Source: Bradyrhizobium nanningense
GTDB taxonomy: Bacteria; Pseudomonadota; Alphaproteobacteria; Rhizobiales; Xanthobacteraceae
Reading direction: 5' to 3'
NCBI RefSeq assembly: GCF_004114535.1
Contig: NZ_LBJC01000030.1
Location: 124,001-188,000 of the forward strand
DNA: 64,000 nt
Under the pieces are notes generated by a model. That model saw only the letters and a program-made list of their open reading frames with translations, had not been told where the DNA came from and did not search any database. Shown in pieces: positions 18,220 to 26,967 of the stretch. Made by a program: the position numbers and the translations under genes. Position 1 is the first letter of the stretch; the number at the start of each line of letters is the position of its first letter.

Positions 18220-18918
18220 TTAGCAGTCGGTAAACGCGGTGCGGATGTCGCGCTCGTGCTTGCGCAGGAGCTGGCGAAGCTGCTGGCGTCCGCGCTTGAG
18301 CAGCGACTCGACGGCGGCCACCGTCGTGTCCATCACCTGAGCGATCTCGCCGTTGCTCATGTTCTCATGGTACGAGAAGATCACCGCGATGCGCTGCTGC
18401 TCGGGCAGGCGCTGCATCGCCAGTTCCAGCATGTCGTTCAGCTCGTTACGCTCGATGATCTCGACCGCGCCGGGCTGGCCGTCGGCGACCTCCGGCACGG
18501 TGTCGACGTTCTCGTTGCGCGGCTTGCGGCGCAGATCGATGCAGCGATTGGAAATGACACGGTACAGCCAGGTCGAGAACTTGGCGCGGCCATGCTGCCA
18601 GCGTCCACGATGGCTCCAGATCTTGAGCATGGTGTCCTGCACCACGTCCTCGGCGTCCGCCGCGTTGCCGGCGATGCGCAGCGCAATTGCATAGGCGCGA
18701 TCGATGTGGCGCTCGACAAGCATACGGAAGGCAACCTCGTCGCCGGTCGCGAGCTTGTCGAGCAGCTCGCTGTCTTCATCATAGACGACGTCGTCGGCGA
18801 CAGGCGCGCCGTCCGGCGCGAGCGGCACTGAGGGCATCATCGGCACCGCCGCTTCGGCCGACACCGCTGTCGCACTCCCGGCCTCGGCGGGCGCCATGAC
18901 ATCAGCAGCGTAACTCAT
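18220..18918 (-). CDS. ECF-type RNA polymerase sigma factor
   Basis: A 232-residue sigma-70 family factor with regions 2 and 4 only. Region 2 is visible as GDEVAFRMLVERHIDRAYAI, NAADAEDVVQDTMLKIWSHR and KFSTWLYRVISNRCIDLRRK; region 4 as MQRLPEQQRIAVIFSYHENM, SNGEIAQVMDTTVAAVESLL and KRGRQQLRQLL. The N-terminal 50 residues are Ala/Pro-rich and unusual. I chose ATG 18918 because GGAGG lies 7 bases upstream; an earlier start at 18987 would add 23 residues. It is not a FliA-type factor (no region 3). Position at the head of the fliC-to-flgL module suggests it controls that module, which is inference. Confidence 0.88.
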   Translation of the reverse strand: MSYAADVMAPAEAGSATAVSAEAAVPMMPSVPLAPDGAPVADDVVYDEDSELLDKLATGDEVAFRMLVERHIDRAYAIALRIAGNAADAEDVVQDTMLKIWSHRGRWQHGRAKFSTWLYRVISNRCIDLRRKPRNENVDTVPEVADGQPGAVEIIERNELNDMLELAMQRLPEQQRIAVIFSYHENMSNGEIAQVMDTTVAAVESLLKRGRQQLRQLLRKHERDIRTAFTDC

Positions 18919-19431
18919 CCCGCAACCTCCAACCCGCAATGCCGGGGGCGCACATGCCACACGGCTTCCAGGCGTTGAACGGGCCAATGAAGCGATCCAG
19001 GCGAAGATTTTTTGTTGTTTTTCAAGATGTTAGCCGGTCAATTTTGCCGAGTGGCGGGCAACAACTGCCGACCGCGCGCGAACTTCGCGCATCGATCCTG
19101 CAATCATCACATCGTCTCGCGCCATGGCGGATCATCCATCCTGAACAGATGCATGTGGGAGAAAACGCAGACATTACTCGGCACTAGGTGATCGAACGCG
19201 ACGCGCGCGTGGCGCATCAAGAAGCGATTGTTTCCGAGCGTGACTGAACGAGAGACGACTTCCGCACTCGGCAATTTTTTCCGAATCACCTTTTTCGAAC
19301 CTAGCGATTTTTTTGAATCTGTCAGTCGCGACGAACGCGATTTTGAATCGCGCGTGAAGTTTTTTTGCATTTGTGGCGCCTGACCCGACGCATGCGCACG
19401 TTAATCATCCCAGTGGGCGGGGAATTGCAGC
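18919..19431. promoter_or_regulatory. AT-rich divergent regulatory region with T-tracts and a palindrome
   Basis: This 513-base gap separates the sigma gene (minus) from the HAD gene (plus). It has T-tracts at 19275-19280, 19291-19295, 19308-19314 and 19360-19366, rare in this GC-rich window. CGCGATT-TTG-AATCGCG at 19336-19352 is a 17-bp palindrome, and GCGATTTTTTTGAATC at 19305-19320 is a related half. Nearer the sigma gene the minus strand carries TTGACC and TTGAAAAACAAC in an A-rich stretch around 19010-19050. It probably holds promoters for both directions; no convincing gene lies inside. Confidence 0.55.
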
Positions 19432-21924
19432 ATGAAGTTAGCTACGGTCGGCGCGGAGCGCCGCGCGCAAATTGTTTCTGCTTGGTCGTTCGATGTTTTC
19501 GATACATTTCTGTTGCGCGCATGCACGACGCCGGACGGCGTATTTGAAAGGACTTACGAGCTATCCGGCATTTCACGACCTTGTCCGAATGTTTCCGCGA
19601 GTTTCGTTCAACATCGCATCCAGGCCGAATCGCGTGCGCGCCGGACTGCGAAGGAGAAACGCGGCGCGAGCGAAGTGCGCATCGACGAGATCTATTCCTG
19701 TTTTCCATTCAAGCTGTTCGGTCTGTCACGAACCGACCTGAATGATCTGGTCGAAGCCGAGTTCACCGCCGAGGTCGAGCTTTGCCGCGTCAACCCGGAC
19801 ATGCTCAAGCAATATCTGGACATGAAACGCGCCGGCCATCGCGTCGGATTCATCTCGGACACCTATTGGGACTCCGGCCGGCTGGCCCGGCTGCTGCGGG
19901 CTTGCCGTCCCGGGCTGACCTGGGACTTCCTCTATGCGTCCTGCGACCATGGCAGCGGCAAGAGCGAAGCGTTGTTCGCCACCTACGTCTCCGAGCAGGG
20001 CATTGACGCCGGTGCTTCCTTTCACGTCGGCGACAATGAGAAGGCCGACATCAAGGGGGCGAGGCGCCACGGCATTCATCCCCGCTATTATCCGCAGGCG
20101 ACTGCGCAGCTCGCCTCGAAGTTTCAGCGCGAGACGGCGCTGTTCGAGCTGCTGTGCGGTGGCGCGCCGTCAAGGCTCGATCATGGCGCACGAACGCTGC
20201 GGCGCATGGTCGCCGCGCGCAGCGCCAAGAGGTCGCAAGCCTTCCACCTCGGGCTGACCGTGCTCGGCCCGGCGATGGCCGCGTTCGACGCCTTCGTGAC
20301 GCGGCGCTGCGAGGAGATTGCGGGTCCCGGCCGGAAGGTCGCGCTCGGCTTTCTCGGCCGCGACGGTTTCCTGTCGCACCGGATCCGGCAGGAGCTACGT
20401 GACGCCACATCGGCCTATTTCGAGATCAACCGCCGCGTCAGCCTGATCGCCTCGGCCGATACGATGCAGCCACTCGTCGATCTGCTCGGCAAGGTACTCA
20501 AGATCGACGCGCCGACCTTCCACGACATGGTGAAGATCATGCCGGCGAAAGTCGCCGCATTCTTTGCCGGCTTTCCGGACGGGATTGCCTCCGGCGCAGA
20601 GCTAGCCGAGGCGCTTCCCGGATTGATCGATCCGGCTGAGATCGTCGCGCTCGCCGCGGGCTTGCGCGCCAGGCTGCTCGCCTATCTCCGCCAGACCATC
20701 CCCGGCTTCGACGACTGCACCGACCTCGTCATCGCCGATCTCGGCTATTCCGGCAGCGTGCAGAAGGCGCTGCGCCGCATCTTCGACCTCGAAGGCATCG
20801 AGATCCGCCTCCACGGCGCTTATCTGATGTCGCTCGACGACGCCTTCGACGACCTCGCCGAGCAGGACAGCGCGGCGGGCTTCATTTCCGACCTCGTCGT
20901 CACGCCTCACGTCAAGCGCATGCTGATCCGCAATGTCGCGTTGCTGGAGCAGGCCTGCTGCTCAGCGGACGGCTCGGTGTGCGATTACGACGGCGGCGCG
21001 GTGCTGCGCGAAATCAATCCGCGTCCTCCGGAGCAGGTGGCGATTGCCGCGGAGCTCCAGGCCGGCGCACTGGCTTTCGCAGGCAGCGCGGACGGTGTCG
21101 CCCGCGACTACGACCTCGATCCCTATGCCGCACCCGATGTCGCGGCGAGCTGGTGCGCGGCGACGCTGGGCCGGCTTCTGCTGCTGCCTGACGATGACGA
21201 GCTCGCGCTGCTCGGCACGTTGAAACACGACGTCAATCTCGGCACTCACGCGCTCGCGCCGCTGCTCGATGGGCCGTTCGTGCGCAACCAGATCACCGCC
21301 CGCGGCCTCTCGGCAGCCTGCACGGCCGCCGCGCCGCCAATGTGGCTCGCGGGCAGTTTCGCCGGCCTGTCGCCATCCTATAATTATCTCTACGTGCTGT
21401 TCGGCGCCAACCGCCTGCCTGCTGACGTCTTTGAGGAACGGCCCGCCGGCCCAGTCCAGGTCGGACTGTTCCGCGCCGACGGCGGCGCAGCGCTGGAGGG
21501 GGTGACCGTTCACCGCACCGGGCTTGGCGAGCTGCGTCTGCGCATTCCCCTGTCGCGTCGCATGGCGGTCACCATGATCGCACTGCCGCTGGCGAAATTT
21601 GCGCCCGAGGGCCTGCTTCACGGCGTGACCCTGCAGCGGGGCGACGACGTTCGTGACGCCGCCGAGAGCCAGGAGGTTGTCGCCATCGCGACTGACGGGC
21701 TGATCTACGCCGGCGTGCAGCGGAATGGCGGCCACTATCGCGCCGAGACTGAAGACGGTTGCCTGCTGATCCCGGTCAGCCCGATGACGCAGGAGATCGC
21801 GGTCTACTCCGTCGCGATCACCCCGGCTCCAAATAGTGCGCCTGATCGCGCCGCCCCGGCCGTTGAAATCCCAGGGCTTACGAGGGGGCATGGAATTGCG
21901 GGACGCGACGCAGGCGAATCTTGA
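19432..21924 (+). CDS. HAD-superfamily protein of COG5610 type, large two-domain
   Basis: The first about 220 residues form a HAD phosphatase-like domain: FDVFDTFLLR with Asp 21 and Asp 24, motif II ISDTYWD near 141, Lys near 177 in GSGKSEAL, and HVGDNEKADIKGA near 198. The second half carries LGFLGRDGFLSHRI and VIADLGYSGSVQKALRRIF, the pattern of proteins of the COG5610 group found near glycosyltransferases in surface-polysaccharide and protein-modification clusters. The last about 300 residues are not recognised. It overlaps the next gene by 35 bases. Substrate is unknown; a role in modifying filament or surface glycans is inferred from the neighbours. Confidence 0.75.
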   Translation: MKLATVGAERRAQIVSAWSFDVFDTFLLRACTTPDGVFERTYELSGISRPCPNVSASFVQHRIQAESRARRTAKEKRGASEVRIDEIYSCFPFKLFGLSRTDLNDLVEAEFTAEVELCRVNPDMLKQYLDMKRAGHRVGFISDTYWDSGRLARLLRACRPGLTWDFLYASCDHGSGKSEALFATYVSEQGIDAGASFHVGDNEKADIKGARRHGIHPRYYPQATAQLASKFQRETALFELLCGGAPSRLDHGARTLRRMVAARSAKRSQAFHLGLTVLGPAMAAFDAFVTRRCEEIAGPGRKVALGFLGRDGFLSHRIRQELRDATSAYFEINRRVSLIASADTMQPLVDLLGKVLKIDAPTFHDMVKIMPAKVAAFFAGFPDGIASGAELAEALPGLIDPAEIVALAAGLRARLLAYLRQTIPGFDDCTDLVIADLGYSGSVQKALRRIFDLEGIEIRLHGAYLMSLDDAFDDLAEQDSAAGFISDLVVTPHVKRMLIRNVALLEQACCSADGSVCDYDGGAVLREINPRPPEQVAIAAELQAGALAFAGSADGVARDYDLDPYAAPDVAASWCAATLGRLLLLPDDDELALLGTLKHDVNLGTHALAPLLDGPFVRNQITARGLSAACTAAAPPMWLAGSFAGLSPSYNYLYVLFGANRLPADVFEERPAGPVQVGLFRADGGAALEGVTVHRTGLGELRLRIPLSRRMAVTMIALPLAKFAPEGLLHGVTLQRGDDVRDAAESQEVVAIATDGLIYAGVQRNGGHYRAETEDGCLLIPVSPMTQEIAVYSVAITPAPNSAPDRAAPAVEIPGLTRGHGIAGRDAGES

Positions 21925-23215
21925 CCAGTTGCTGCAAGCCGGCGGCATCAAGCTCGGCCGGGCCCAGCACGACCGCCTGGGCTGGCTGGTCGGCCAGTAC
22001 GGCGCGCCGACGCTCGATGGCGTCCCGGACGGGCGGCACGACGGCGTCATCATTCTCAAGGAGCCACTGAGCGGCGCGGCGGCCGAGCTGTTCTACCGTT
22101 CGCTCAATCCAGCCTGCGCCGTCGTCATTCCCAGAAGCGAGAACCCCGGCTTCGATTTCCTCAAGTCCAAGCTGACCGAGTTCGGCACCGTTGGCCCCTG
22201 CGGAGCCGACGGCCCGCACGAGATGTGGTGGGGCGGCATCGGCTGGTCGAGATTCTTCGCCGCCGCCGATACCTCCCCCCTCCGGCCGCGGATCGTCTCC
22301 TGCCATCCGCGCGGCGGCGACGAGGCCGCGCCGCGCCGCCTCCGCCATTCGCTCGAACGCCTGCAGCTCGACTGTCATATCGAACCGATCGACACCCAGC
22401 TAGACGACCGCCTGCTCTGCTTCGAGAAAGCGGAGTTCATGGTGCGGATGTGGAACAAGTATCGCGAGCCGCTGCTGTTCGTCGATGCCGGTGCGACCTT
22501 GCGCGGCGCGCCGCTGCTTCCCGCCTTCCTCGGCTGCGACGTCGCCCTGCACAAGTGGAATCGCTGGGAGATGTCGGCGCGCACGCTCTATCTCGGCCGC
22601 TCCGCCCATGCGGAACGGCTGCTTCACGCTTGGCAGCAACTTGCGGCCGCCTATCCCGCGGTCTGGGAGGGCTATTTGCTGGATCAGGCCTGGAGCCTGA
22701 CCTCGTCGCAGGTGCCGCTCGATACCGTATGGCTGCCGCGCACCTATCACGCACTGCAAGGCGACCTCGGAGCCTCGCGCGCCACGATCCTGCATGACCA
22801 GCAGACGACGACGCTGGAGCTCGGTCCCGATCCCGGCTTTGCCGGCATCGTGCGCGCGGCCCGCCGCGCCGGCCGCACCGGCGCCCGCGACGCCTTCATG
22901 GTGATGACCTCGAAGGCCGAGACCAGAGGCGGCATCGCCGTGATCCTGCGCGACGTCTCGGCCAGCGACGCGGGTGCGGTCGCCGCGACCGTCGAGGCCG
23001 TGACCGGCGCCTATGCCGCCGATTGCGGCGGATACGGCCGGCTCGAGCTGTCGCTCTGCGCCTGGCAGGACGACGTCGGCGTCGCGCGTGAAGCCGCCGG
23101 TCTGGCGCGATACCGCATCCTGGAGATCGCTCCGGGGCAGCGCATCGCCAACGACTTCTTCGCCGCACACGCGTCCGAGGATGCGGTCATGACCGCACGC
23201 CAACTTTTCCCCTGA
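21890..23215 (+). CDS. Possible nucleotide-sugar glycosyltransferase
   Basis: A 441-residue protein starting MELRDATQANLDQLLQAGGI; the ATG at 21890 follows AGGGGG and overlaps the upstream gene, indicating translational coupling. Residues around 190-215 read KYREPLLFVDAGATLRGAPL, similar to the (D/V)-Asp-x-Asp-type region of GT-A nucleotide-diphospho-sugar transferases, followed by CDVALHKWNRWEM and EGYLLDQAWSL, which match the later part of that fold. The N-terminal 90 residues and the C-terminal 130 residues are not recognised. Donor and acceptor are unknown. Alternative: another surface-associated enzyme of similar fold. Confidence 0.5.
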   Translation: MELRDATQANLDQLLQAGGIKLGRAQHDRLGWLVGQYGAPTLDGVPDGRHDGVIILKEPLSGAAAELFYRSLNPACAVVIPRSENPGFDFLKSKLTEFGTVGPCGADGPHEMWWGGIGWSRFFAAADTSPLRPRIVSCHPRGGDEAAPRRLRHSLERLQLDCHIEPIDTQLDDRLLCFEKAEFMVRMWNKYREPLLFVDAGATLRGAPLLPAFLGCDVALHKWNRWEMSARTLYLGRSAHAERLLHAWQQLAAAYPAVWEGYLLDQAWSLTSSQVPLDTVWLPRTYHALQGDLGASRATILHDQQTTTLELGPDPGFAGIVRAARRAGRTGARDAFMVMTSKAETRGGIAVILRDVSASDAGAVAATVEAVTGAYAADCGGYGRLELSLCAWQDDVGVAREAAGLARYRILEIAPGQRIANDFFAAHASEDAVMTARQLFP

Positions 23216-23227
23216 GGGATATCAGAG

Positions 23228-23764
23228 ATGCTCAAGACCATCATCCTGCTCACCGACACCGTGCAACAGCAGCAGCCGCTGGCCAATCTGCTCCGCGAGC
23301 ATAATCGCGACCTCGCCTTCTGCTCGGCGCTCCGCGCATCGGACCTCGGCGCCATCGACCTGAACGTGCTGAGCGAGGCGCGGCTGGTATCTTTCGCCGC
23401 CGACGTCGCCGTGCCCGAGAAATTCCTGCTCAAGCTCGGCTATGGTGCCTACAAATTCTACGCCGCGCCGACGCAATATCCGGGCCTGCCGTCCGCGCCC
23501 GACGAGAGCGATGACGATCCGCGCTGCTACTCCGTGATCGCGCAGTCGATGACGATCTGGCCGGATTTCAAGAAGGTCGTTGGCCTCGAGACCGTCACGA
23601 TCCCTGTTGGCACCGTTCCTGCCGAGCGCGAGCGGCTGGTGTTCTCACGCCTCGCTCACCTGTTCTGGGGCATGTCGCACATGATCGCCGGCGAGGCGAC
23701 GGATCTTCCGGGGATCATCGGATCCAGCGAGAGCCAGCGTCCGACGCTCGCGATGATGAATTGA
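23228..23764 (+). CDS. Formyltransferase-like protein with altered active-site motif
   Basis: The 178-residue protein starts MLKTIILLTDTVQQQQPLAN and has LSEARLVSFAADVAVPEKFL and then YGAYKFYAAPTQYPGLPS. This resembles the formyltransferase fold where the last segment usually reads like YNFHPGPPEYPG, with catalytic Asn and His. Here Lys and Tyr replace them, so it may bind rather than catalyse, or use other residues. It starts 12 bases after the glycosyltransferase-like gene and ends the operon. Family assignment rests on one stretch and is moderate to weak. Confidence 0.5.
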   Translation: MLKTIILLTDTVQQQQPLANLLREHNRDLAFCSALRASDLGAIDLNVLSEARLVSFAADVAVPEKFLLKLGYGAYKFYAAPTQYPGLPSAPDESDDDPRCYSVIAQSMTIWPDFKKVVGLETVTIPVGTVPAERERLVFSRLAHLFWGMSHMIAGEATDLPGIIGSSESQRPTLAMMN

Positions 23765-23813
23765 GCTAGCGGCGGTGAGCGAGATTCATCGCGATCTTTC
23801 CCGGGCGCCGAGC

Positions 23814-24980
23814 CTAATATGATTTGGCGAGCCCCAGCACCTTTTCGGCGATGAAGCTGAGCGCGAGCTGCGGGCTGACCGGCGCGATGCGTGGGATCAG
23901 CACTTCGCGCAAATAACGCTCGACGTGAAACTCCTTGGCATAGCCGAAGCCGCCATGGGTCATCACGGCCTGCTCGCAAGCCGAGAAACCGGCCTCGCCC
24001 GCAAGGTACTTTGCGGCGTTGGCCGCGGCGCCGCAGGGCATGCCCTTGTCGTATTGCCAGGCCGCCGACATCACCATCAGCCAGGCCGCCTCGAGCTCGA
24101 CCCAGTTCACCGCGAGCGGATGCTGGATGCCCTGGTTCTTGCCGATCGGGCGATTGAACACGATTCGCGTCTTGGCGTATTCGGTCGCGCGCGCCAACGC
24201 CAGCTTGCCGAGGCCGACCGCCTCGGCCGCGATCAGGATACGTTCGGGGTTCATGCCTTCGAGGATGTACTGAAAACCCTTGCCTTCCTCGCCGATCCGA
24301 TCCTCCATCGGGATCTCGAAATCTTCGAAGAACAGCTCGTTGGAATCGACGATCTTGCGGCCCATCTTCTCGATCTCGTGGACCTTGATCCTGTTGCGGT
24401 CGAAATCGGTGTAGAACAGGCTGAGGCCGTGGGTCGGCGAGCGCACTTCCTCCAGCGGCGTGGTGCGTGCGAGCAGCAGGATCTTGTGCGCGACCTGCGC
24501 GGTCGAGATCCACACCTTCTGGCCGTTGACGACGTAACGGTCGTTCTTGGCGACCGCGCGGGTCTTGAGCTGCGTGGTGTTGAGGCCGGTATTGGGCTCG
24601 GTGACAGCAAAGCAGGCCTTCTCGCGGCCCTCGACCATCGGCGGCAGCATGCGCTTGCGCTGCTCCTCGGTGCCGAACACGACGACGGGGTTGAGGCCGA
24701 ACACGTTGATGTGCACCGCGGAAGCGCCGGACATGCCGGCGCCGGATTCCGCGATCGTGCGCATCATGATCGCAGCTTCGGTAATGCCGAGCCCCGAGCC
24801 GCCATATTCCTCTGGCACGCAGATACCGAGCCAGCCGGCATCCGCCAGCGCCTTGTGGAAGTCGTGCGGGAAGCCGCCGTCGTGGTCCTTCTTCAGCCAA
24901 TAGGCATCGGGAAAGCCTTCGCAGATCTTGGCGATGGCATCGCGAATGGCTTCCTGCTGATCGGTGAGCGCGAAATCCAT
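23814..24980 (-). CDS. Acyl-CoA dehydrogenase
   Basis: FAD-dependent alpha,beta-desaturation of an acyl-CoA. The 388-residue protein has the family layout: N-terminal helical domain MDFALTDQQEAIRDAIAKIC, GICVPEEYGGSGLGITEAAI, the beta-domain signature CFAVTEPNTGLNTT, VVNGQKVWISTAQVA, and C-terminal RIVFNRPIGKNQGIQHPLA then VMTHGGFGYAKEFHVERYLR. AAGGGG precedes the ATG. It is divergent from the MaoC and CitE-like genes, which together suggest degradation of a short or branched acyl-CoA. The 232-base divergent gap contains no further gene. Confidence 0.93.
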   Translation of the reverse strand: MDFALTDQQEAIRDAIAKICEGFPDAYWLKKDHDGGFPHDFHKALADAGWLGICVPEEYGGSGLGITEAAIMMRTIAESGAGMSGASAVHINVFGLNPVVVFGTEEQRKRMLPPMVEGREKACFAVTEPNTGLNTTQLKTRAVAKNDRYVVNGQKVWISTAQVAHKILLLARTTPLEEVRSPTHGLSLFYTDFDRNRIKVHEIEKMGRKIVDSNELFFEDFEIPMEDRIGEEGKGFQYILEGMNPERILIAAEAVGLGKLALARATEYAKTRIVFNRPIGKNQGIQHPLAVNWVELEAAWLMVMSAAWQYDKGMPCGAAANAAKYLAGEAGFSACEQAVMTHGGFGYAKEFHVERYLREVLIPRIAPVSPQLALSFIAEKVLGLAKSY

Positions 24981-25212
24981 GATCTTGATCCCCTTCTTGG
25001 GAGCCGCGACCGCGCCATCTCCCGTCTCTCGCGTTCCCCCCGCAAGGGCCGTGGCCGCTTGTTGCGCCGCGACGTGCCCTCGCCTGCGTTCTTTAGCTCG
25101 AAAACCCCGGGTACAGATACGTGAATTTGTCCATCAACTGTGTCTACGATGCATAGGCTCATGCGGCATGACGCCAGGAGCGCGCCCGTTATTTCGCAGG
25201 GAGGAAACCGCG

Positions 25213-25665
25213 ATGGCCGGACTTTATTTCGAAGACTTTTCCGTAGGCCAGGAGTTCAGGCATCCGCTGACCCGGACCGTCACGGAGATGGACAACACCA
25301 TGTTCAGCCTGCTGACGCTCAACCCGCAGCCGCTGCATATCGACGCCCATTTCGCCGAAAAGACCGAGTTCGGCCAGCGCATTTTCAACAGCCTTTACAC
25401 CCTCGGCATCATGATCGGCATGACGGTCTATGATACGACCTTGGGCACCACCGTCGCCAATCTCGGCATGACCGACGTCACGTTTCCAAAACCGGTCTTC
25501 CATGGCGATACCTTGCGGGCGACGACGAAGGTGCTTTCGTTGAGGGAATCCAAATCGCGCCCGAGAGCGGGCATCGTCGAGTTCGAGCACCATGCCTTGA
25601 ACCAGAATGACGAGATCGTCGGCAAATGCCGCCGCATGGCGATGATGCACAAGAGGCCGGTCTGA
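25213..25665 (+). CDS. MaoC-family enoyl-CoA hydratase
   Basis: A 150-residue single hot-dog domain, the size of (R)-specific enoyl-CoA hydratases. The motif LLTLNPQPLHIDAHFAEKTE near residues 32-51 matches the MaoC hydratase motif (Asn-Pro-x-x-x-His-x-Asp), although the usual catalytic Asp just before Asn-Pro is not obvious. The remainder (FGQRIFNSLYTLGIMIGMTV, GDTLRATTKVLSLRESKSRP) fits the fold. GGAGG precedes the chosen ATG. The stop overlaps the start of the CitE-like gene in TGATG, so they are translationally coupled and likely act in the same acyl-CoA pathway. Confidence 0.85.
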   Translation: MAGLYFEDFSVGQEFRHPLTRTVTEMDNTMFSLLTLNPQPLHIDAHFAEKTEFGQRIFNSLYTLGIMIGMTVYDTTLGTTVANLGMTDVTFPKPVFHGDTLRATTKVLSLRESKSRPRAGIVEFEHHALNQNDEIVGKCRRMAMMHKRPV

Positions 25666-26516
25666 TGCGTTCGATGTTGTTCGTGCCGGGCGATTCCCCG
25701 CGCAAATTCGAGAAGGCGAGCGAAGGCAAGGCCGACGCTCTGATCATCGACCTCGAAGACTCCGTCGTCGCCGAGAAGAAGCCGGAAGCCCGCACCCTGA
25801 CGCTGGCGATGCTGAGGAAGCGTCCCGGCCCGCACCAGCTCTATGTTCGCGTCAACGCGCTCGATACCGGCATGACGCTGGCCGATCTCGCCGCGGTGCT
25901 GCCCGGCAGGCCCGACGGCATCGTGCTGCCGAAATCGCAGGGTGGCGACGACGTGCGCCTGGTCGCGACCTGGCTCGAAGCTCTGGAAGCTGCATCCGGT
26001 ATCGCGGTCGGCACGACCCGCATCGTCTGCGTCGCGACGGAGACGGCAAGCTCGATCTTCGGCCTCGGCAGCTACAAGGGCTGCTCCCCTCGCCTCGCCG
26101 GGTTGATGTGGGGCGCGGAAGACCTCTCGGCTTCGCTCGGCGCCACCGCAAAAGCCTCAGGTGGCGTGTTCCACAGCCCCTATCGTCTCGCACGCGATCT
26201 CTGCCTGATGGCAGCGGCCGCGGCCGAGGTCGCGCCGATCGACACCGTCTATACCGACATCGACAACCTCGCCGGCCTCGAGCAGGAGACACGCGCCGCG
26301 CGGCGCGACGGTTTTTCGGCAAAGGCGCTGATCCATCCCAAGCATGTCGATATCGTCAATGCGGCGTTCGAGCCGACGGACGCCGAACGGGCCTGGGCGG
26401 AGAAGGTGATTGCGGCGTTCGCCAGCAATCCGAATTCCGGCACGCTGCGGCTCGACGGCCAGATGATCGACAGGCCGCATCTCCGCGCCGCGAAGAAGAT
26501 CCTCGGCCAGCCCTAG
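25665..26516 (+). CDS. CitE-like / HpcH-family CoA-ester lyase
   Basis: A 283-residue member of the HpcH/HpaI-CitE family, which cleaves or forms beta-hydroxyacyl-CoA (malyl-CoA, citramalyl-CoA and similar). It begins MRSMLFVPGDSPRKFEKASE, with LIIDLEDSVVAEKK carrying metal-binding acidic residues, VRVNALDTGM with the Arg, VATETASSIFGLG, LMWGAEDLSASLGA with the second metal Glu/Asp pair, and the late FSAKALIHPKHVDIVNAAF. These are standard for the family. Start ATG 25665 overlaps the MaoC stop. The pairing with a hydratase suggests hydration then cleavage of a dicarboxyl-CoA; the exact substrate is unknown. Confidence 0.88.
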   Translation: MRSMLFVPGDSPRKFEKASEGKADALIIDLEDSVVAEKKPEARTLTLAMLRKRPGPHQLYVRVNALDTGMTLADLAAVLPGRPDGIVLPKSQGGDDVRLVATWLEALEAASGIAVGTTRIVCVATETASSIFGLGSYKGCSPRLAGLMWGAEDLSASLGATAKASGGVFHSPYRLARDLCLMAAAAAEVAPIDTVYTDIDNLAGLEQETRAARRDGFSAKALIHPKHVDIVNAAFEPTDAERAWAEKVIAAFASNPNSGTLRLDGQMIDRPHLRAAKKILGQP

Positions 26517-26580
26517 TTCGGGGCGCAAGCCCGCCACGTCGACCGGCTGCGGCCGAAGGCGACCGCTCGAAGCCGCGGTC

Positions 26581-26967
26581 TCAGTCGAAGCCCTGAACGG
26601 GCGGCGTCGAGCTCTGCGCCGGCACGGCGGGCGCAGCTTGAACCGGCGGCGGAGCCGGATTGGCGGCTGCTCTCACTTGACCGTTGGCTGCCATCGCCTC
26701 GCGCGTGCCTGGCGGGCTCCTGGTCGCGGCCGCGCGGCGCGGCGGCCGCCGGTGTCCGGCCGACTGCGACCCTCTCATGCCCCAGGATCGGGCGATCGAA
26801 GGTCCGGCGGTGTAGCCGATCAAGGCTCCGGCGACCGCCCCAACCGGTCCCAGCACGACCGCGCCGGATACCGCGCCGAGCGCTGCATCACCGGCGCGCT
26901 CCTGCGCAACCGCGCTCACGGGCACACAGGCCAGCATTGCGACAGCAGTAATCAGAGCTTTGGTCAT
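26581..26967 (-). CDS. Exported glycine-zipper protein
   Basis: The 128-residue protein starts MTKALITAVAMLACVPVSAV with cleavage likely after AVA, so it is exported. Residues around 27-57 are a glycine-zipper stretch (GDAALGAVSGAVVLGPVGAV then AGALIGYTAG), typical of small outer-membrane or periplasmic proteins. The rest is a Pro/Ala/Arg-rich low-complexity tail. GGAGG lies 7 bases before the ATG. The frame is open further upstream but has no better site. Function unknown. Confidence 0.75.
   Translation of the reverse strand: MTKALITAVAMLACVPVSAVAQERAGDAALGAVSGAVVLGPVGAVAGALIGYTAGPSIARSWGMRGSQSAGHRRPPRRAAATRSPPGTREAMAANGQVRAAANPAPPPVQAAPAVPAQSSTPPVQGFD

Noticed and set aside
19107-19370. 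87-aa minus-strand ORF in the AT-rich region upstream of the sigma gene
   Set aside because: No clear ribosome-binding site and Lys/Ser-rich composition produced by the T-tracts; more likely regulatory DNA.
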